DNA of 64,000 nucleotides, taken from contig NC_089459.1 in the NCBI RefSeq assembly GCF_026210795.1, forward strand, positions 2,604,001-2,668,000, given 5' to 3'. Shown here piece by piece: positions 1 through 10,900 of this stretch; the stretch's first letter is position 1; the number at the start of each line of letters is the position of its first letter. The notes under the pieces were generated by a model. That model saw only the letters and a list, made by a program, of their open reading frames with translations. It was not told the DNA's origin and ran no database searches. The translations under genes were made by a program, and so were the position numbers. The stretch is from Rhizophagus irregularis (Eukaryota; Glomeromycota; Glomeromycetes; Glomerales; Glomeraceae).

Positions 1-165
1 TCTGGTACGTTTATTAGTAGAGGTGGTCAAAGGTGGAGTGTTCGAAGGGCCAGACATAGAGGAACCTTGACCAGAAACGTTGCCAGTTGGAGAACTAGAG
101 GCAGGACGTTTAGATGTAGTATCTTTGTTAGACTGGTTATTTTTCTTTTTGTTATCTTTACCCAT
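1..165 (-). CDS. N-terminal fragment of an unrecognised Lys/Ser/Thr-rich protein (runs off the left edge)
   Basis: The reverse strand has an ATG at 163-165 followed by 55 open codons to the window edge. The product begins MGKDNKKKNNQ and continues as a low-complexity Lys/Asn then Ser/Thr/Pro/Gly segment ending in TNKRTR at the edge. It is less A+T-rich than the flanking DNA, which favours real coding sequence. No domain is visible, because this is a disordered N-terminus. It adjoins a repeat-rich region, so a transposon ORF or a member of a repeated gene family is possible; that is inference. Nothing supports a function. Confidence 0.5.
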   Translation of the reverse strand, partial: MGKDNKKKNNQSNKDTTSKRPASSSPTGNVSGQGSSMSGPSNTPPLTTSTNKRTR

Positions 166-411
166 TTGTAAAGTGTTGTAGTAGTTATCTAAAATAAAGA
201 AATTATAAAGAAAAAGTAATAAAAAACTCCGAAAAAATTTTTTATTTTTTCGTAAATATTGTCAAGTGAGCAGAACGGGAGAGAGTTCAGTTTTATCCTT
301 TTCCGATCACTGACCGACGAGTTATTCAACAAAATGTTAAACATCGGCATTATAATATTTTTTGATTTACGTTTACTGCGCCATTTAACATTTTGCTAGA
401 TTTCTCGGTAC
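166..411. other. Upstream region of the left-edge CDS
   Basis: A+T-rich sequence with a poly-T/poly-A stretch at about 225-250. No coding or RNA feature is visible. It would include the promoter of the reverse-strand CDS at the left edge. Confidence 0.4.
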
Positions 412-850
412 CTAGTGATTGTAAAAAGACGATTTATAGCTCGTTGGAATCGCCTCATCGAGACGAATCGAATGGTGGTAAGCTCATCTCTTTGTGATCA
501 ATATTGACGGAGTTATTACTTAAAAACCATTTAATATTTTTTAATTTCGGAAATTGATCTAGTGATTGGATTTCGATGTATCTTATACCATTAGATTCGT
601 CTCATCAAGACGAATCGAATGGTAGTAAGATCGTCTTTCTAGGATCAATATTGGCAGAGTTATTACACAAAACCATTAATATTTTTTTAATTTCGGAAAT
701 TAATCTAGTGATTGGATTTCGACGTATTTTATACCATTAGAACCGTCTCATCAAGACGAATCGAATGGCGGTAAGATCATCTCTCTACGATTAATATTGG
801 CGAAGTTACGATACAATAAAGTTTTAAGTATAATTCTGGCTAAAATTATG
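412..850 (+). repeat. Three tandem copies of a ~146 bp repeat
   Basis: Near-identical units start with CTAGTGATTG at 412, 559 and 704, giving periods of 147 and 145 bp. Each unit contains the small palindrome-like core TCTCATCAAGACGAATCGAA or close variants, then a stretch of type GATCAATATTGGCAGAGTTA, then an A/T-rich tail. The third unit diverges after about 820. The core recurs, in inverted orientation as well, in the fold-back element at 2327-2776, so the array appears to be made of the same dispersed repeat family. No coding potential was seen. Confidence 0.85.
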
Positions 851-896
851 TTAATTTTTAGCCGGAATTATGATATACAAATATAAGAAATTTTTA

Positions 897-971
897 TATA
901 GTCACATCTCTTTATAATCACCAAATATGGACTGTCCCAAATGTGTGACTATAAAGAGAGTTGACTGTATA
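897..971. mobile_element. Very short MITE-like inverted repeat
   Basis: A ~25 bp imperfect terminal inverted repeat brackets a ~25 bp spacer. The left arm reads TATAGTCACATCTCTTTATA and the right arm, reverse-complemented, ATACAGTCAACTCTCTTTAT. The CAGT-like ends, the CTCTTTATA core and the flanking TA are reminiscent of the better-defined MITE at 9520-9720. It could be a minimal pogo/Tc1-type derivative or a simple hairpin. Confidence 0.5.
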
Positions 972-1894
972 TAGATAAGTAAGTTAAAACAAATTTATAT
1001 TTTTTTGTATAGATGCTATTGATTGCTACTAAAATAATTATTATATATAATTTATTTAGCATAATAAACTTATAATAGATAATAATGTATTTTTCTGAAA
1101 AAAAAAATCTGAATTTTTTAAAATTCTACATTTCTGAAATAAAAAATTTACTACTATTGAGAATTACCTTTTTAGGTTGATCTGTGACTTGTGTTTAAAC
1201 TATAATTATGTATTTTTTCAAAAGAATATTCTGAATTTTACATTTCAAAAATTTACACCTGAGATTATTTTTTTTTTTTCTGCAGCGCATTTGCAGTTTT
1301 ATTAAAGTAAAAAATAAAGAAAATATATAAAAATTTGAGTGTAACAAATTAAGATCTACAAAGTAAAATTCCCTAATAACTACTCTAATATAATTAAACT
1401 ACAAACCACTCGTCATATCGGTAGTATCTTTAGTAACAGGTCATCTTAGCCATAAAGGTCCTATCTTCAATGTCTGGTGATCACAGGACCCAAGTGATTA
1501 TCTTTTTAACTATAACGTGTTAGATAATAAATCAACTATAAATTTTTATCAAATATTTCATAAAAAAATACTGTATATTATATAATAACAAGAAAAATGT
1601 CAGTTATTTTATAAGAATCTGATATTATATATAATAACTAATAAGAGAATGATTAAAAAATAATTAATATTTTTTCAATTAAATTTTTTTTGTAAAACTA
1701 TTATTAATGCAAGTAATTTGATAATTTAATCGTTCAAAAAATAGATCGTAAGAAAAGATAATAATATTTGGAGAAATATAACAAAATGAAATAACAAATT
1801 AACTTTTTTAATATTTTAAAGCATATTAAAATAACAAATTTAACAATTTTATCCATTGTTTATAAATCAAATAATACTTAAATAAATTAAATAA
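972..1894. other. A+T-rich spacer without recognisable gene
   Basis: Only homopolymer runs and short A/T repeats are visible. A slightly less A+T-rich patch at about 1395-1500 shows no open frame worth calling. Confidence 0.4.
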
Positions 1895-3120
1895 ACAATA
1901 AGAACATGAGTTTTTACAAGCAAAGAATCAAAGAATTAAAATAATTTTAGATTATAGAAAAACCCTTGATGTTCCAAGTCAAAATAGAATAGCTTGAGAA
2001 ATAAGGGATATTTCACTTGATGATATTGGTTTTAATCAATCAATGGTATTTTATATGTACAATAGTATTGATATACCTAAATGTGATAAAACATTAACAG
2101 CAATTAAAAATTGGATTAATAAAGAATTGAAAAGAAAGAAAAAACATGAAAATTTAAACTATGTATCAGGTTGGTAAATTGTATATTTTGATAATATTAA
2201 TATAAAATAAACATTTTATTTTCAACTACATAAAATATTAAATTGTTCATATTTTTATATAATAAATGATATTTTTCAAAAAAAATTGCATTTATTACAT
2301 ACAAATTAAAAATCTGTGAATAATTACACAGGTCGAAAAGTGAAAAATCAGTCACCAATCAGTCACCAATCAGGTAGCTGATTGATGACTGATTGGCATT
2401 TTCGCCAAATACCGTTACCAATCAGGCAGTTTGCTAACTTTTGATCCAGTGATCAGAAAAAGATGAAATATAGCTCATTGGAATCATCTCAACAAGACGA
2501 ATCTAATGGTAGTAAAATTGCATTTCTAGGATTAATACTTGATGAGAAATTAAGTAAAATATAAAAATAAAAATGTATCAATTATATTTTATTTAATTTT
2601 TTATTAACTATTAATCCTAGAGATGCGATTTTACTACCATTAGATTCGTCTTGTTGAGACGATTCCAATGAGCTATATTTCATCTTTTTCTGATCACTCT
2701 GATTACTGGATCAAAAGTTAGCAAACTGCCTGATTGGTGACTGATTGATGCCTGATTTTTTACTTTTCGACCTGTGAATCTTCTATTATACTTGTAACTA
2801 TTTATCTATACATAATCCAAATGGTGTAGTTATGTAGATGCATTTATTATTAAGATATATAGCACTTTTGTCCACACATCTTATTTCTTTAGGTAAAAGT
2901 TATAATTTGGTTAAATTTAATTAGAATAACTATTATAAAGGAGAATTAATAGAATCATTAACTATACATTCATATAATGCAGACTTATGGAAGAGATATG
3001 GCTGAAAATTTGATTAGACAAAACTTGTTGATTTACTAGAATTATCATTAAAAAATATCAATAATTATGTTGAAGCAATTTAATCTTTTATTGAGTATAT
3101 AATTATGTAACTTATTTATA
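1895..3120 (+). pseudogene. Decayed coding sequence of unknown identity, split by a fold-back element
   Basis: Two stretches read like old protein-coding sequence. From about 1905 to 2176 one frame gives peptide segments such as IILDYRKTLDVPSQNRIA and DDIGFNQSMVFYMYNSIDIP, with an in-frame stop between them. From about 2890 to 3110 there are segments such as ESLTIHSYNADLWKRYG and DLLELSLKNINNYVEAI, again with stops. They lie either side of the fold-back element at 2327-2776 and may be halves of one gene, but that link is not proven. No domain was recognised. Composition and repeat-rich surroundings suggest a dead transposon or repeated-family gene. Confidence 0.35.
2327..2776. mobile_element. 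450 bp fold-back (long terminal inverted repeat) element
   Basis: The sequence from CACAGGTCGAAAAGTGAAAA at 2327 is matched in reverse complement by the sequence ending TTTTCGACCTGTG at about 2776. The arms are roughly 150-220 bp and pair over most of their length, including the blocks GATCAGAAAAAGATGAAATA and GACGAATCTAATGGTAGTAA. The left arm has extra direct repeats of CAGTCACCAAT near 2349-2375. The ~60 bp centre is A/T-rich. No ORF is present, so it is a non-autonomous fold-back or MITE-like element. A target duplication could not be fixed with confidence. Confidence 0.85.
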
Positions 3121-3479
3121 ATTATAAATTACTTACAATAATTTTTTTTTTTAAAGACTACCCAAAATAAAATCCTATTTAAAACAGTATATCATTTCTA
3201 TTCCTGCAGATTTTCCTATTGTTAGCATTTTAAAATCTGATAATAATGCATCAATATCAAATAATATTGCACATCTAATTCCCATTCTATATATATATAT
3301 ATATATATATATTTGGTCTATTACATGTTTTGCTTAACAGTTGTGAATCAGTCTTTCTTGTTTTTGGTTATTTTTTAATCAGCTTTGTTTAACAATTTTT
3401 GATGCTAAAAAAAACTTGCGGCTAAGCCAAAACCTTGGAGAATTAATTTATTAATGTATCTAGCAAGTTCCGGATGGAA

Positions 3480-4515
3480 ACTTATAAAGAATATTATAGT
3501 AGAAAGGTTTGGCAATACAAAAATTATTTGGATATATAATGTTTTTTGATTTACTTGATAATCTTATTCCAGCAATCCTGAATATCTATACGGTTCTTTT
3601 TCGAAATAATAAATTTGATGAATATGTTGATACAATATTTCATCTATGGTGTATGATGAGAAGGTTCCAAAGACATAATTATGATAAAATTCTTCTTGCC
3701 TTTTTGTTTGATGTGTATTATTGGCAATCAATTAACCATCCTATCATCAAAACCTTAAAAAATAATTTGATAAGTATGTTATTGAAAATTTTAACAGTCT
3801 TTTATGAAGACATACCACAGCAAAAGTTTCTTCAAGTAAATCCTTTAGACGTGATGCTCTATTTATTGATAATTTTCAAAATGAAAATTTATTTGCTACA
3901 TCATTCGTACCCAAAAAGAGACTACCCATATAAAAAAAAAAGATTTAAATGAAATGATTAAAAGAACTGCTCTTTTTTTATTGGACTTTTTTGATGAGAT
4001 CTGGAAAAATAATGGAAAAGTAGAAAAAAAATGGAGAGAAAAAGAAACAAAAAACCTCATTATTATTTTACATCCATTCCTATAAGTTTTCCTTTGGGTG
4101 CTTTACCTCTTGGATACCATTTTCCTGTACCTCCAAATATGAAAAAGTTTTGTGATAAAAACTTTTGCAGAAATTCAACAAATAAAGAGGTGAAGTTTTG
4201 ATATGTGGACATGCATATCATGAAGAATGTTTAGGTTTAAAGTGTGAACATTGCTATAAATACTTAGATAAATTTATTGATAAATTAACAAAACCATATA
4301 ATCAGAGATTGCACTTAGAAGAAACTCAAATAGAATCGGATATTAATGAAGAAATGAATGAAGATAGTTGTGAACTTGAAGTTATAAATCAAAAAAAGTT
4401 GAGACCGATTTTAAAAAAAGAATCTTGGATAATGTTTAAAAACATTAAAAGTATTGTATTAAATTTTTTACTAATAATAATATTTTTAGTTTACAAATCA
4501 AATTCTCTTCACTAA
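3480..4515 (+). pseudogene. Frameshifted gene ending in a RING-like Cys/His motif
   Basis: Coding-like sequence runs through at least three frames. 3509-3952 is open for 147 codons, with FDLLDNLIPAILNIYTVLF near its start. Another frame carries on from about 3940 (KDLNEMIKRTALFLLDFFDE) to a stop near 4083, a third covers about 4088-4200 (GALPLGYHFPVPP), and 4201-4515 reads ICGHAYHEECLGLKCEHCYK near its start. The pattern C-x-H-x2-H-x2-C-x5-C-x2-C resembles the second half of a RING/RING-H2 zinc finger; that is all that can be recognised. The last ~30 codons turn hydrophobic and A/T-rich and may not be coding. The several frameshifts make this a pseudogene, probably of a multicopy family. Confidence 0.55.
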
Positions 4516-4740
4516 TTTTCTGAACGTATTGTAATAAAAAAAAATTTTTAGTTGAAATTTTATTGGCCAGTGAATGTTGATCATCACGTGAAAATAAACC
4601 AATAAGTGGATTTTGCACGCAAGTTTTGCATATGGGCCGATTTGACGCATCATACCAAATAGTAACCAAGTGACATTTAAGTGTCACCTGATCACGTGCA
4701 GTCACGAGTTCAAAAACATTAAGTATCTGAGGGACTTAGT

Positions 4741-4787
4741 TTTTTTTGTGTCAAAAATTTATTTGTTACCCCCAGTGACACAAAAAA
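4741..4787. repeat. Hairpin with ~12 bp arms
   Basis: TTTTTTTGTGTCA at 4741-4753 pairs with TGACACAAAAAA at 4776-4787 across a 22 nt loop. It lies just outside the large inverted repeat. It could be a remnant of a small inverted-repeat element; nothing more can be said. Confidence 0.5.
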
Positions 4788-4889
4788 CCGCGCGGGATGC
4801 GTGGATTTTATCAAATGACATCAAATGATATTAAATGATATGAAAAAGTGACCAAGATTTCTCATTTATTAAACTCTTTACTTTCCAAG

Positions 4890-6562
4890 ATTTCTCGTTT
4901 ATTTAACTCCTTACTTTCCTTATTGAAAGAACTGACAGAATATTTTATATTTTTTTCTTTATCGATTCTCAGGAAAAAAAGTGAGTAGCATGTGACGACA
5001 TGGCGTTTACCAACCGCTAATCTGATTTTGCACCAATAATAGTTTTTCTGCTTGGTTCCCAAAAGATGAATGAAACAAGATTTTCTCAATCCTATTTTCC
5101 GCAGCACTTTACCAATCGAAGTGAAGAAAGTAAATGGCAAAAAAGTAAAGAAAATGATATATATGAGCTCGGACGCGCTTTATTTCCTATGGAACTTCTA
5201 TGTCAAACTTCTCATCAAGAAAGTAACTCTCGAGAGACAAAGGGAATATCTCTTACGAAACCTGGTAGTTCTGAAGAGACAGTTCATGAAGATAGAACTA
5301 AGAAAAGCATTCCATCCATTTATGATAAACCTTACATACAACAAAATAAAGAGATTCAGGCCCAGAGCTTCAGTTTGCCTATCACTAGCGAAACTGCCAG
5401 AAATAACGAGATTAAATGTAAAAGAAATAAAAGCGGAGATAGCAAAGATGAGGTCGGAGAATATGATGATATTTCAAGGGGTAAATCGTGCCCTAATAGA
5501 GCAAGAATTGAGTCTATGCAAGCATCTATGGGGAAATTATGCAGGATCGGTGTCGTGGGAAGCGATGAAGGGACAAAATGGACATCATGCCGATTTGTAC
5601 AGCCATGCTATAGAATTGGAAGAGATTGTACTGAAATACCTTTACATAATGTGTCAGAGAGTCATGAATGTTGCAACAATTCATCCATGATAATCGAGAT
5701 TATTGCGAGTGAATCCAACCGTCACCAACTTGCAAAATCTGTTCATCAAGGGCCCTGTGAAGTATCAAATCTTACTGAATGTATGAAGGTAAAAGCGGGT
5801 TATGGAGAAGATCTTTACGATGTTCGAAATTTTGGTTTTAACCATATCATACTTGTTGGGAAGCGAGAATATGGAATAACGTTTTTAGATTGCTATGGTC
5901 GAGTTTTTGAGTTAGACAGGATGTCTGATGCACTGTGGCCACTTGGGAATTCTTTGGAAGAGGTGGCAACAAAACCCTGGACTGGCGAGGTGGCATGGGA
6001 TGTTGATGAAGATGGGGTTGTTTTTGAATGGGAGTATTGTATGTGTACAAATCTTATTTTTTTAACATAATTTTGTATTAACTTTTCTTCTCTCTTCCAG
6101 ATACTGAAGCTGAACGTACTACACATGATTTTAAACGTGCGGATGATAAGAAACCCTGGAAACTTGAGGGAGTCTATAAAGAAATCCCGGACAAGAACAA
6201 AAGTAAAAAAAAGAAAAGCAAGAAAAGCAAGAAAAGCAAGAAAAACAGCACGATTTTTTAATTTTTAAACTTCTATAATCACAATTTTACATATTTTTTC
6301 TCTATTATTGGCTCTTACGATTATTATGTAAAATACATCTTTTTCACTTTACCTTTAACCACGCAATATCACTTTTAGTATTTGCTTTACATTGTTACCG
6401 ATACCCGGAACACCACCGGCAGCACTTTAATTTATAATTTGCAGATCTCTAGTTTATGCTAAATTTTTCACTATCTTTGCGCATGCCTATAATGTTTCTA
6501 TAATTTTATATCAATTTCTGTATCTAAAATTTGATTACCTCCAAAAAAAAAGATTCGATATA
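4890..6562 (+). repeat. Left arm of a ~1.67 kb long inverted repeat
   Basis: This arm is matched in reverse complement by about 11695-13365. Anchors include the AGCAGAAAAACTA-type block near 5040 versus 13205, the coding sequence in between, the splice junctions, the Lys-rich tail, and GATTACCTCC near 6535 versus 11710. Arm midpoints imply a centre at about 9128 and a ~5.1 kb loop. Divergence is substantial (by eye perhaps 15%, with indels), so the arms are old or have not been converted. The arms may be the long terminal inverted repeats of a MULE or an inverted segmental duplication. Confidence 0.85.
5070..6261 (+). pseudogene. Left-arm copy of a gene with a deaminase-like segment (motif lost) and a conserved C-terminal module
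   Basis: Module 1 (5070-5690, 206 codons from ATG) corresponds to the deaminase-like frame of the right-arm copy. The equivalents of its C-A-E and C-x2-C motifs read Y-A-G and Y-I-M-C here, so a zinc-dependent active site would be lost. It also lacks about 20 residues present in the right copy before the SADxLxxLW segment. Module 2 is in another frame and stays open from 5066 to 6038. Its likely real part is from about 5780, with GFNHIILVGKREYGITFLD and TKPWTGEVAWDVDEDG. An intron at 6039-6100 (GTATGT...CCAG) joins it in frame to 6101-6261, which encodes a Lys/Ser-rich basic tail ending in STIF. Module 1 and module 2 are offset by a frame, so either an undetected intron or a frameshift separates them. 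Module 2 alone could still be expressed. Confidence 0.55.
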
Positions 6563-6851
6563 ATACAATAAAGCAGTTTACTGTTGTCTTAGGTAAAAAT
6601 CTCTGTTATTTATTTGATTGTTATAAAATATAATTTTTTCTTAAAATCTTTTTTATTTACAAGTTGCCATCAATTTGTATATTAAAAGAAAAGCAAATGC
6701 TGTGTGGTGAAAAGGTATATAGAAGTCTACTAATAAAAAACCAGTAAAAATGGCATATATATATATAAATGTAATAAATATTAATCTAAATAAATTTATT
6801 TAATATACTATATTTTTATGTTATTTATTATTTATTATTTTATTATTCAAA

Positions 6852-6967
6852 TCACCGGGGGTGATCATCACCGTTGGCCAGAATTATCAATTTTTACCGG
6901 CACTATATTTTTTTAATGCTGGTCGATCATCATAATTTCAGTCACTGGTGATCATCACCTCCGGTGA
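6852..6967. mobile_element. 116 bp element with 21 bp terminal inverted repeats
   Basis: TCACCGGGGGTGATCATCAC at 6852 is matched by the reverse complement of the segment ending at 6967 (19 of 21 positions by eye). The inside has further partial copies of the GATCATCA motif. No ORF is present. It is probably a tiny MITE-like element in the loop between the inverted-repeat arms. Confidence 0.6.
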
Positions 6968-7149
6968 TAGTTGGAAAAATTCTTTATTAAATGTCTTTTT
7001 TTTCTTTAGTCCTTTGCACGGCACGCACTCAAGGTACGTTTTCCTTCTTGCATTTTGTTTACTACTAACTTTATTTCGTTTTTTTAGGTCCTTTAGTTCT
7101 TTCGGTTTTGCAATTAAGGTATATATGTCCAGCACTACTATATAGCCGT

Positions 7150-7600
7150 TTCTTATTTTTTATTTCATTCTTATATTTCGTTTCTTACATTTTGGATTTC
7201 ACTCTTTTAGATCTTTCAGTTCTTCTCTGCAACTACTAAGGTATGTTTTTTATTTTTTTTTGTTTTCGTTTATTTATTACATGTAATTTCCGTTTCCTAC
7301 TAACTTTATTTCTTCTTTTATTTATGGGTTTGTGGTCCTCTGTTTACCTTCTCCATTTTTTGTTCTTTTTTCGTCTCTTCATTTTTTCATTTTTTTGCTT
7401 TTTTTATTCTTTCCTTCCTTCGTTTTTTCCGTTGTTCTTTATTTTCTCTTCGTTCCTTTCATTTTTTTTTGTTCCCACTTCGTCTCTTTTGTTCCTTTAC
7501 ACTTCTCTTCATTCCTTTCATTTTATTTCCCACTTCATCTTTTTTATTCCTTTACACTACTTTTATTCTTTTTATTCCCCTTTGCTCCATTTCGTAAATG
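7150..7600 (+). repeat. Long pyrimidine-rich tract
   Basis: About 450 bp is almost entirely T and C on the + strand, in imperfect repeats such as TTCCTTTCATTTT. Open frames through it translate to Phe/Leu/Ser-only peptides and are not credible genes. It lies downstream of the MULE gene's 3' end. Confidence 0.7.
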
Positions 7601-7700
7601 TAAAGGAAGTATTAAGACAAAAATTAATTAGTAAAATTATCAAAATAAGATTGTGTATTTGAGAAATACACTGAAGAATCTATATTTGTATTATAACTTA

Positions 7701-7799
7701 AAGGCGGGTATGTTGAAGGCGGGTATGTTGAAGGCGAGCGTATTGAAGGGTATGTTAAGGACGCGTGTGTTGAAGGGTGTGTTGAAGGCAGGTGTGAAG
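7701..7799 (+). repeat. 15 bp minisatellite
   Basis: AAGGCGGGTATGTTG at 7701-7715 is repeated exactly at 7716-7730, then in degenerate form to about 7799. The unit is markedly G-rich for this region. It sits about 100 bp beyond the MULE stop codon. Confidence 0.75.
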
Positions 7800-7900
7800 G
7801 AAAATATGTATTTGAATTATATATTGAAAGGAAATGTGTGGTAGAATGAGGTAGATGTGTAATCATTGAAGGATGCATTGAAGGTAGTAAAGTAGTTGAA

Positions 7901-10900
7901 TTATAATGTACCACGTTTTACTTTGTGAATTTGATCAGTTTTTCGTTTTGCAATAGACGGTGTGTTCAGTACTGTATTATTTTCTCGAAGTATTCTACTT
8001 GGTTTGCGGCGGTTTGCAGCAGGTTTTGGAGGAGCTCCTGTTAAAGGGTTCAAATTTCTTTGACTCAACTCATTTGGACGGAAAGGATCAATCTCAACTT
8101 TACAATCTTGATCAATTGTGGTAAAAAAAATCATATTTCCTTGATAAAAAAGAATATATTAATTAGATGATAATTTAAATTTTAAATTATTAAATATTTA
8201 ATTACCTTTTTCATTATATTCTTTGACAATTTCTTGAAAAGCTACCTCAATATCTCCTTGATAAATATTATAATTCTTGAGCTCTGGTGGTAAAACTCTT
8301 TGCTTATTTTTGAAATAAGCTACTAATTTTTCTTTTGTATCTTTTATTACATTATCATGGTTTTGAAGTGATGTTATAAAAATTCTTGCGGCATGGCAAT
8401 GCTTGCATACATTACGAAATGATCCATTCCAAATAAAGTCAAAACAATTAAAACATTCACAAGTTAAAATATTTGCTATATAATAATCGTGACGTTCTTG
8501 AATGTTATAATTCTTATTTAATTGTTTAAATAACGGGCCCAACTTTTCTATAACACTTTCAGAATTCAGTGGCTGATGATCGTATGGTGATATCACATCA
8601 CAGTTATGACTTTTCTTTACATAATAAAAATCAGAATTATCTGATTTTTCCACCATGCCCAATAAAAAATACAATCTACCACAATTTAACCTTCTGAGCA
8701 TATCTTGTGTTATTTTTGGAAATAAATCTTGCTATGAATTTTAATAAAAATAAATAAAATTAAATTGTTATATAAGTAAAAAAAAGAGAGAGAATACTTA
8801 AATATAAAACCAACCTGTTCTACTGATTGCATATTAAAAGCTGTAACTAATCCTGCTTCATAAATTAATATACCTGTATTTTCTTCTGTGATATTCTCAT
8901 GTATCAACTTCACTCCATATAAACGTTCAACAAATGTTAAGACAGTTTGTTTACCAGAATATGTAGCTTCAATAGTTCTATTGATTCTTTCAGTGTAATT
9001 GTTAGTTGTCCACAGTGGTTCATCATTAATTGGTAATCTACCAGCATCAATAAATTGGATACACCACTCTTCACATATGCAATTTTTCACATCATCATTT
9101 TTAATTTTTTCTTTTTTTACATTATCCATGTTTAAATTATCAATAAATGCATTAAATAAAGTTGTCATAAATAATGCATCATCTTTTGAACGACATCTAC
9201 CTATTAATTTAAATCCAAGAGCAATTGGATAACTATAAATAAAATCAATAAATTTATCATTAAAGTTATTAAAGTTATTAATCAATTATTAAGCAAATTA
9301 ATAACATACCGTAAAGATTGATTAATATTCCAATTTTTAAGATTTTCACCAAAAGTTTGCATGATATGAAACCAGCAAAGAATAGTACCGGATAATAAAC
9401 CATCTACACCTAATTTAGTTGGTCTATGTTTATCGATCATAGCAACAGGATTCCATGGATTTATATTTGAACAAGGTGTAATTCTTCGGAAACCAGTATT
9501 ATTTGGCAAATTTTCATAATACAGTGACACCTCTATAAGTGCACCCTCTATAAGTGCACGCACTATATAAATTCTCTTTAAGTGCACGGTGGGCCTGGTC
9601 CCAACTTATAAGAGCTCTTAATATTTTACTCTCTATAAATGCACACCCTCTCTAAGTGCACATTCTACTATTTTTTTACTATGGTCCCAAGGAGGGTGCA
9701 CTTAGAGAGGTGTCACTGTACCATGTATGATCACAATCAACTCGGTTACATGGTTATTCTTTATTGATGAAATTGCCAATCTAATTGTATGATTATTTTC
9801 TTTATTACTCATGCCTAAATTAAATAAAATAAAAATATTTTGAATTTTAAATTAAATATACAGATTAATAGATGTATTATATTATTACATACCAAATGCA
9901 ATTGGAGTAGCAAAACCAGCATTATTCTTTGCTATAATAGATAAAATTGGTGCATGGTCAAGATTTAAATCATACTTGCCATCAATCCCTATGCAAACTT
10001 ATCCATAGTCTCGTGCATTCTTTAAAAAATTCATCTGATAATGTTAATTGATAGAATCTTTGAGGAGAATCTTCTGAAAAAGATAGGTTTGGTTGTTAAT
10101 AATGTAAAATATACCCTTTTATTTTAGTATTTCAGTTATAAGAATGTAGAATGGTCCAAAGACCAGCATTGTCTTTAAATCTTTTATCATCATGGGCAAT
10201 TAATTGTTTCAATTTATCATTTGTACAAATAACTTTTTGACTATTTAATGCATTAAAAAGAGTATTTTCATCAGCACCATTGATTGATACTAAAAGTTTA
10301 GCTTTTATTTCTTTTGTACTCATATAGTCAGCTCTTCTACTGATAAGAATTTTATTTCTAACATTTCGCAGAAAATTAAATCTTTGAACTTTTGGTGTAG
10401 AATTAAGCAACATACTTTGTGGTACATGATTTCCTTGAATGGTTATTTTTAAAGGATGCGATTTAGTAAGAGAAGTAATACGAACTTCACTTTTAACTCG
10501 TACATTGCACAAATGCATATCATTGTAATTTTTAAGTCCATTAGAAATTGAGAATTTATACAGCCTTTCTTGCAATTTCCGATCCCTCCACAAGCTCTTT
10601 GACAGGTATTGCCATTACCAGCACAATACATAATCCATGACCAACATAATTTATCCTTTTTTTTTAGATTTATTTGTTTTAGAAGTTCATTCCCTTTTGA
10701 TGTTAATGTTAATACATCATCTATTCTGTTTGTAGATTTCGTTTCATTAGTTCTAGTTGTCCATTCAGCAAAATCTACAGCTCCTTTAACCCTTTGAACA
10801 TTAATAATTCCTTCTTTTACAAGGCCTGAAGTATATAATCTACTTAAGCATTTTAAACGTCTATCCTTCAATAAAGGGTGGTTTGCCAAGTACCATTCTG

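Noticed and set aside
412-850. Possible CRISPR-like or centromeric repeat array
   Set aside because: Repeat units abut without unique spacers, the genome is eukaryotic, and three copies do not support a centromere claim.
7243-7662. 139-codon and 99-codon frames made almost only of Phe, Leu and Ser
   Set aside because: They are translations of a pyrimidine-rich tract, not membrane proteins.
8999-9232. 77-codon forward frame inside the MULE region
   Set aside because: Antisense shadow of the transposase coding sequence.
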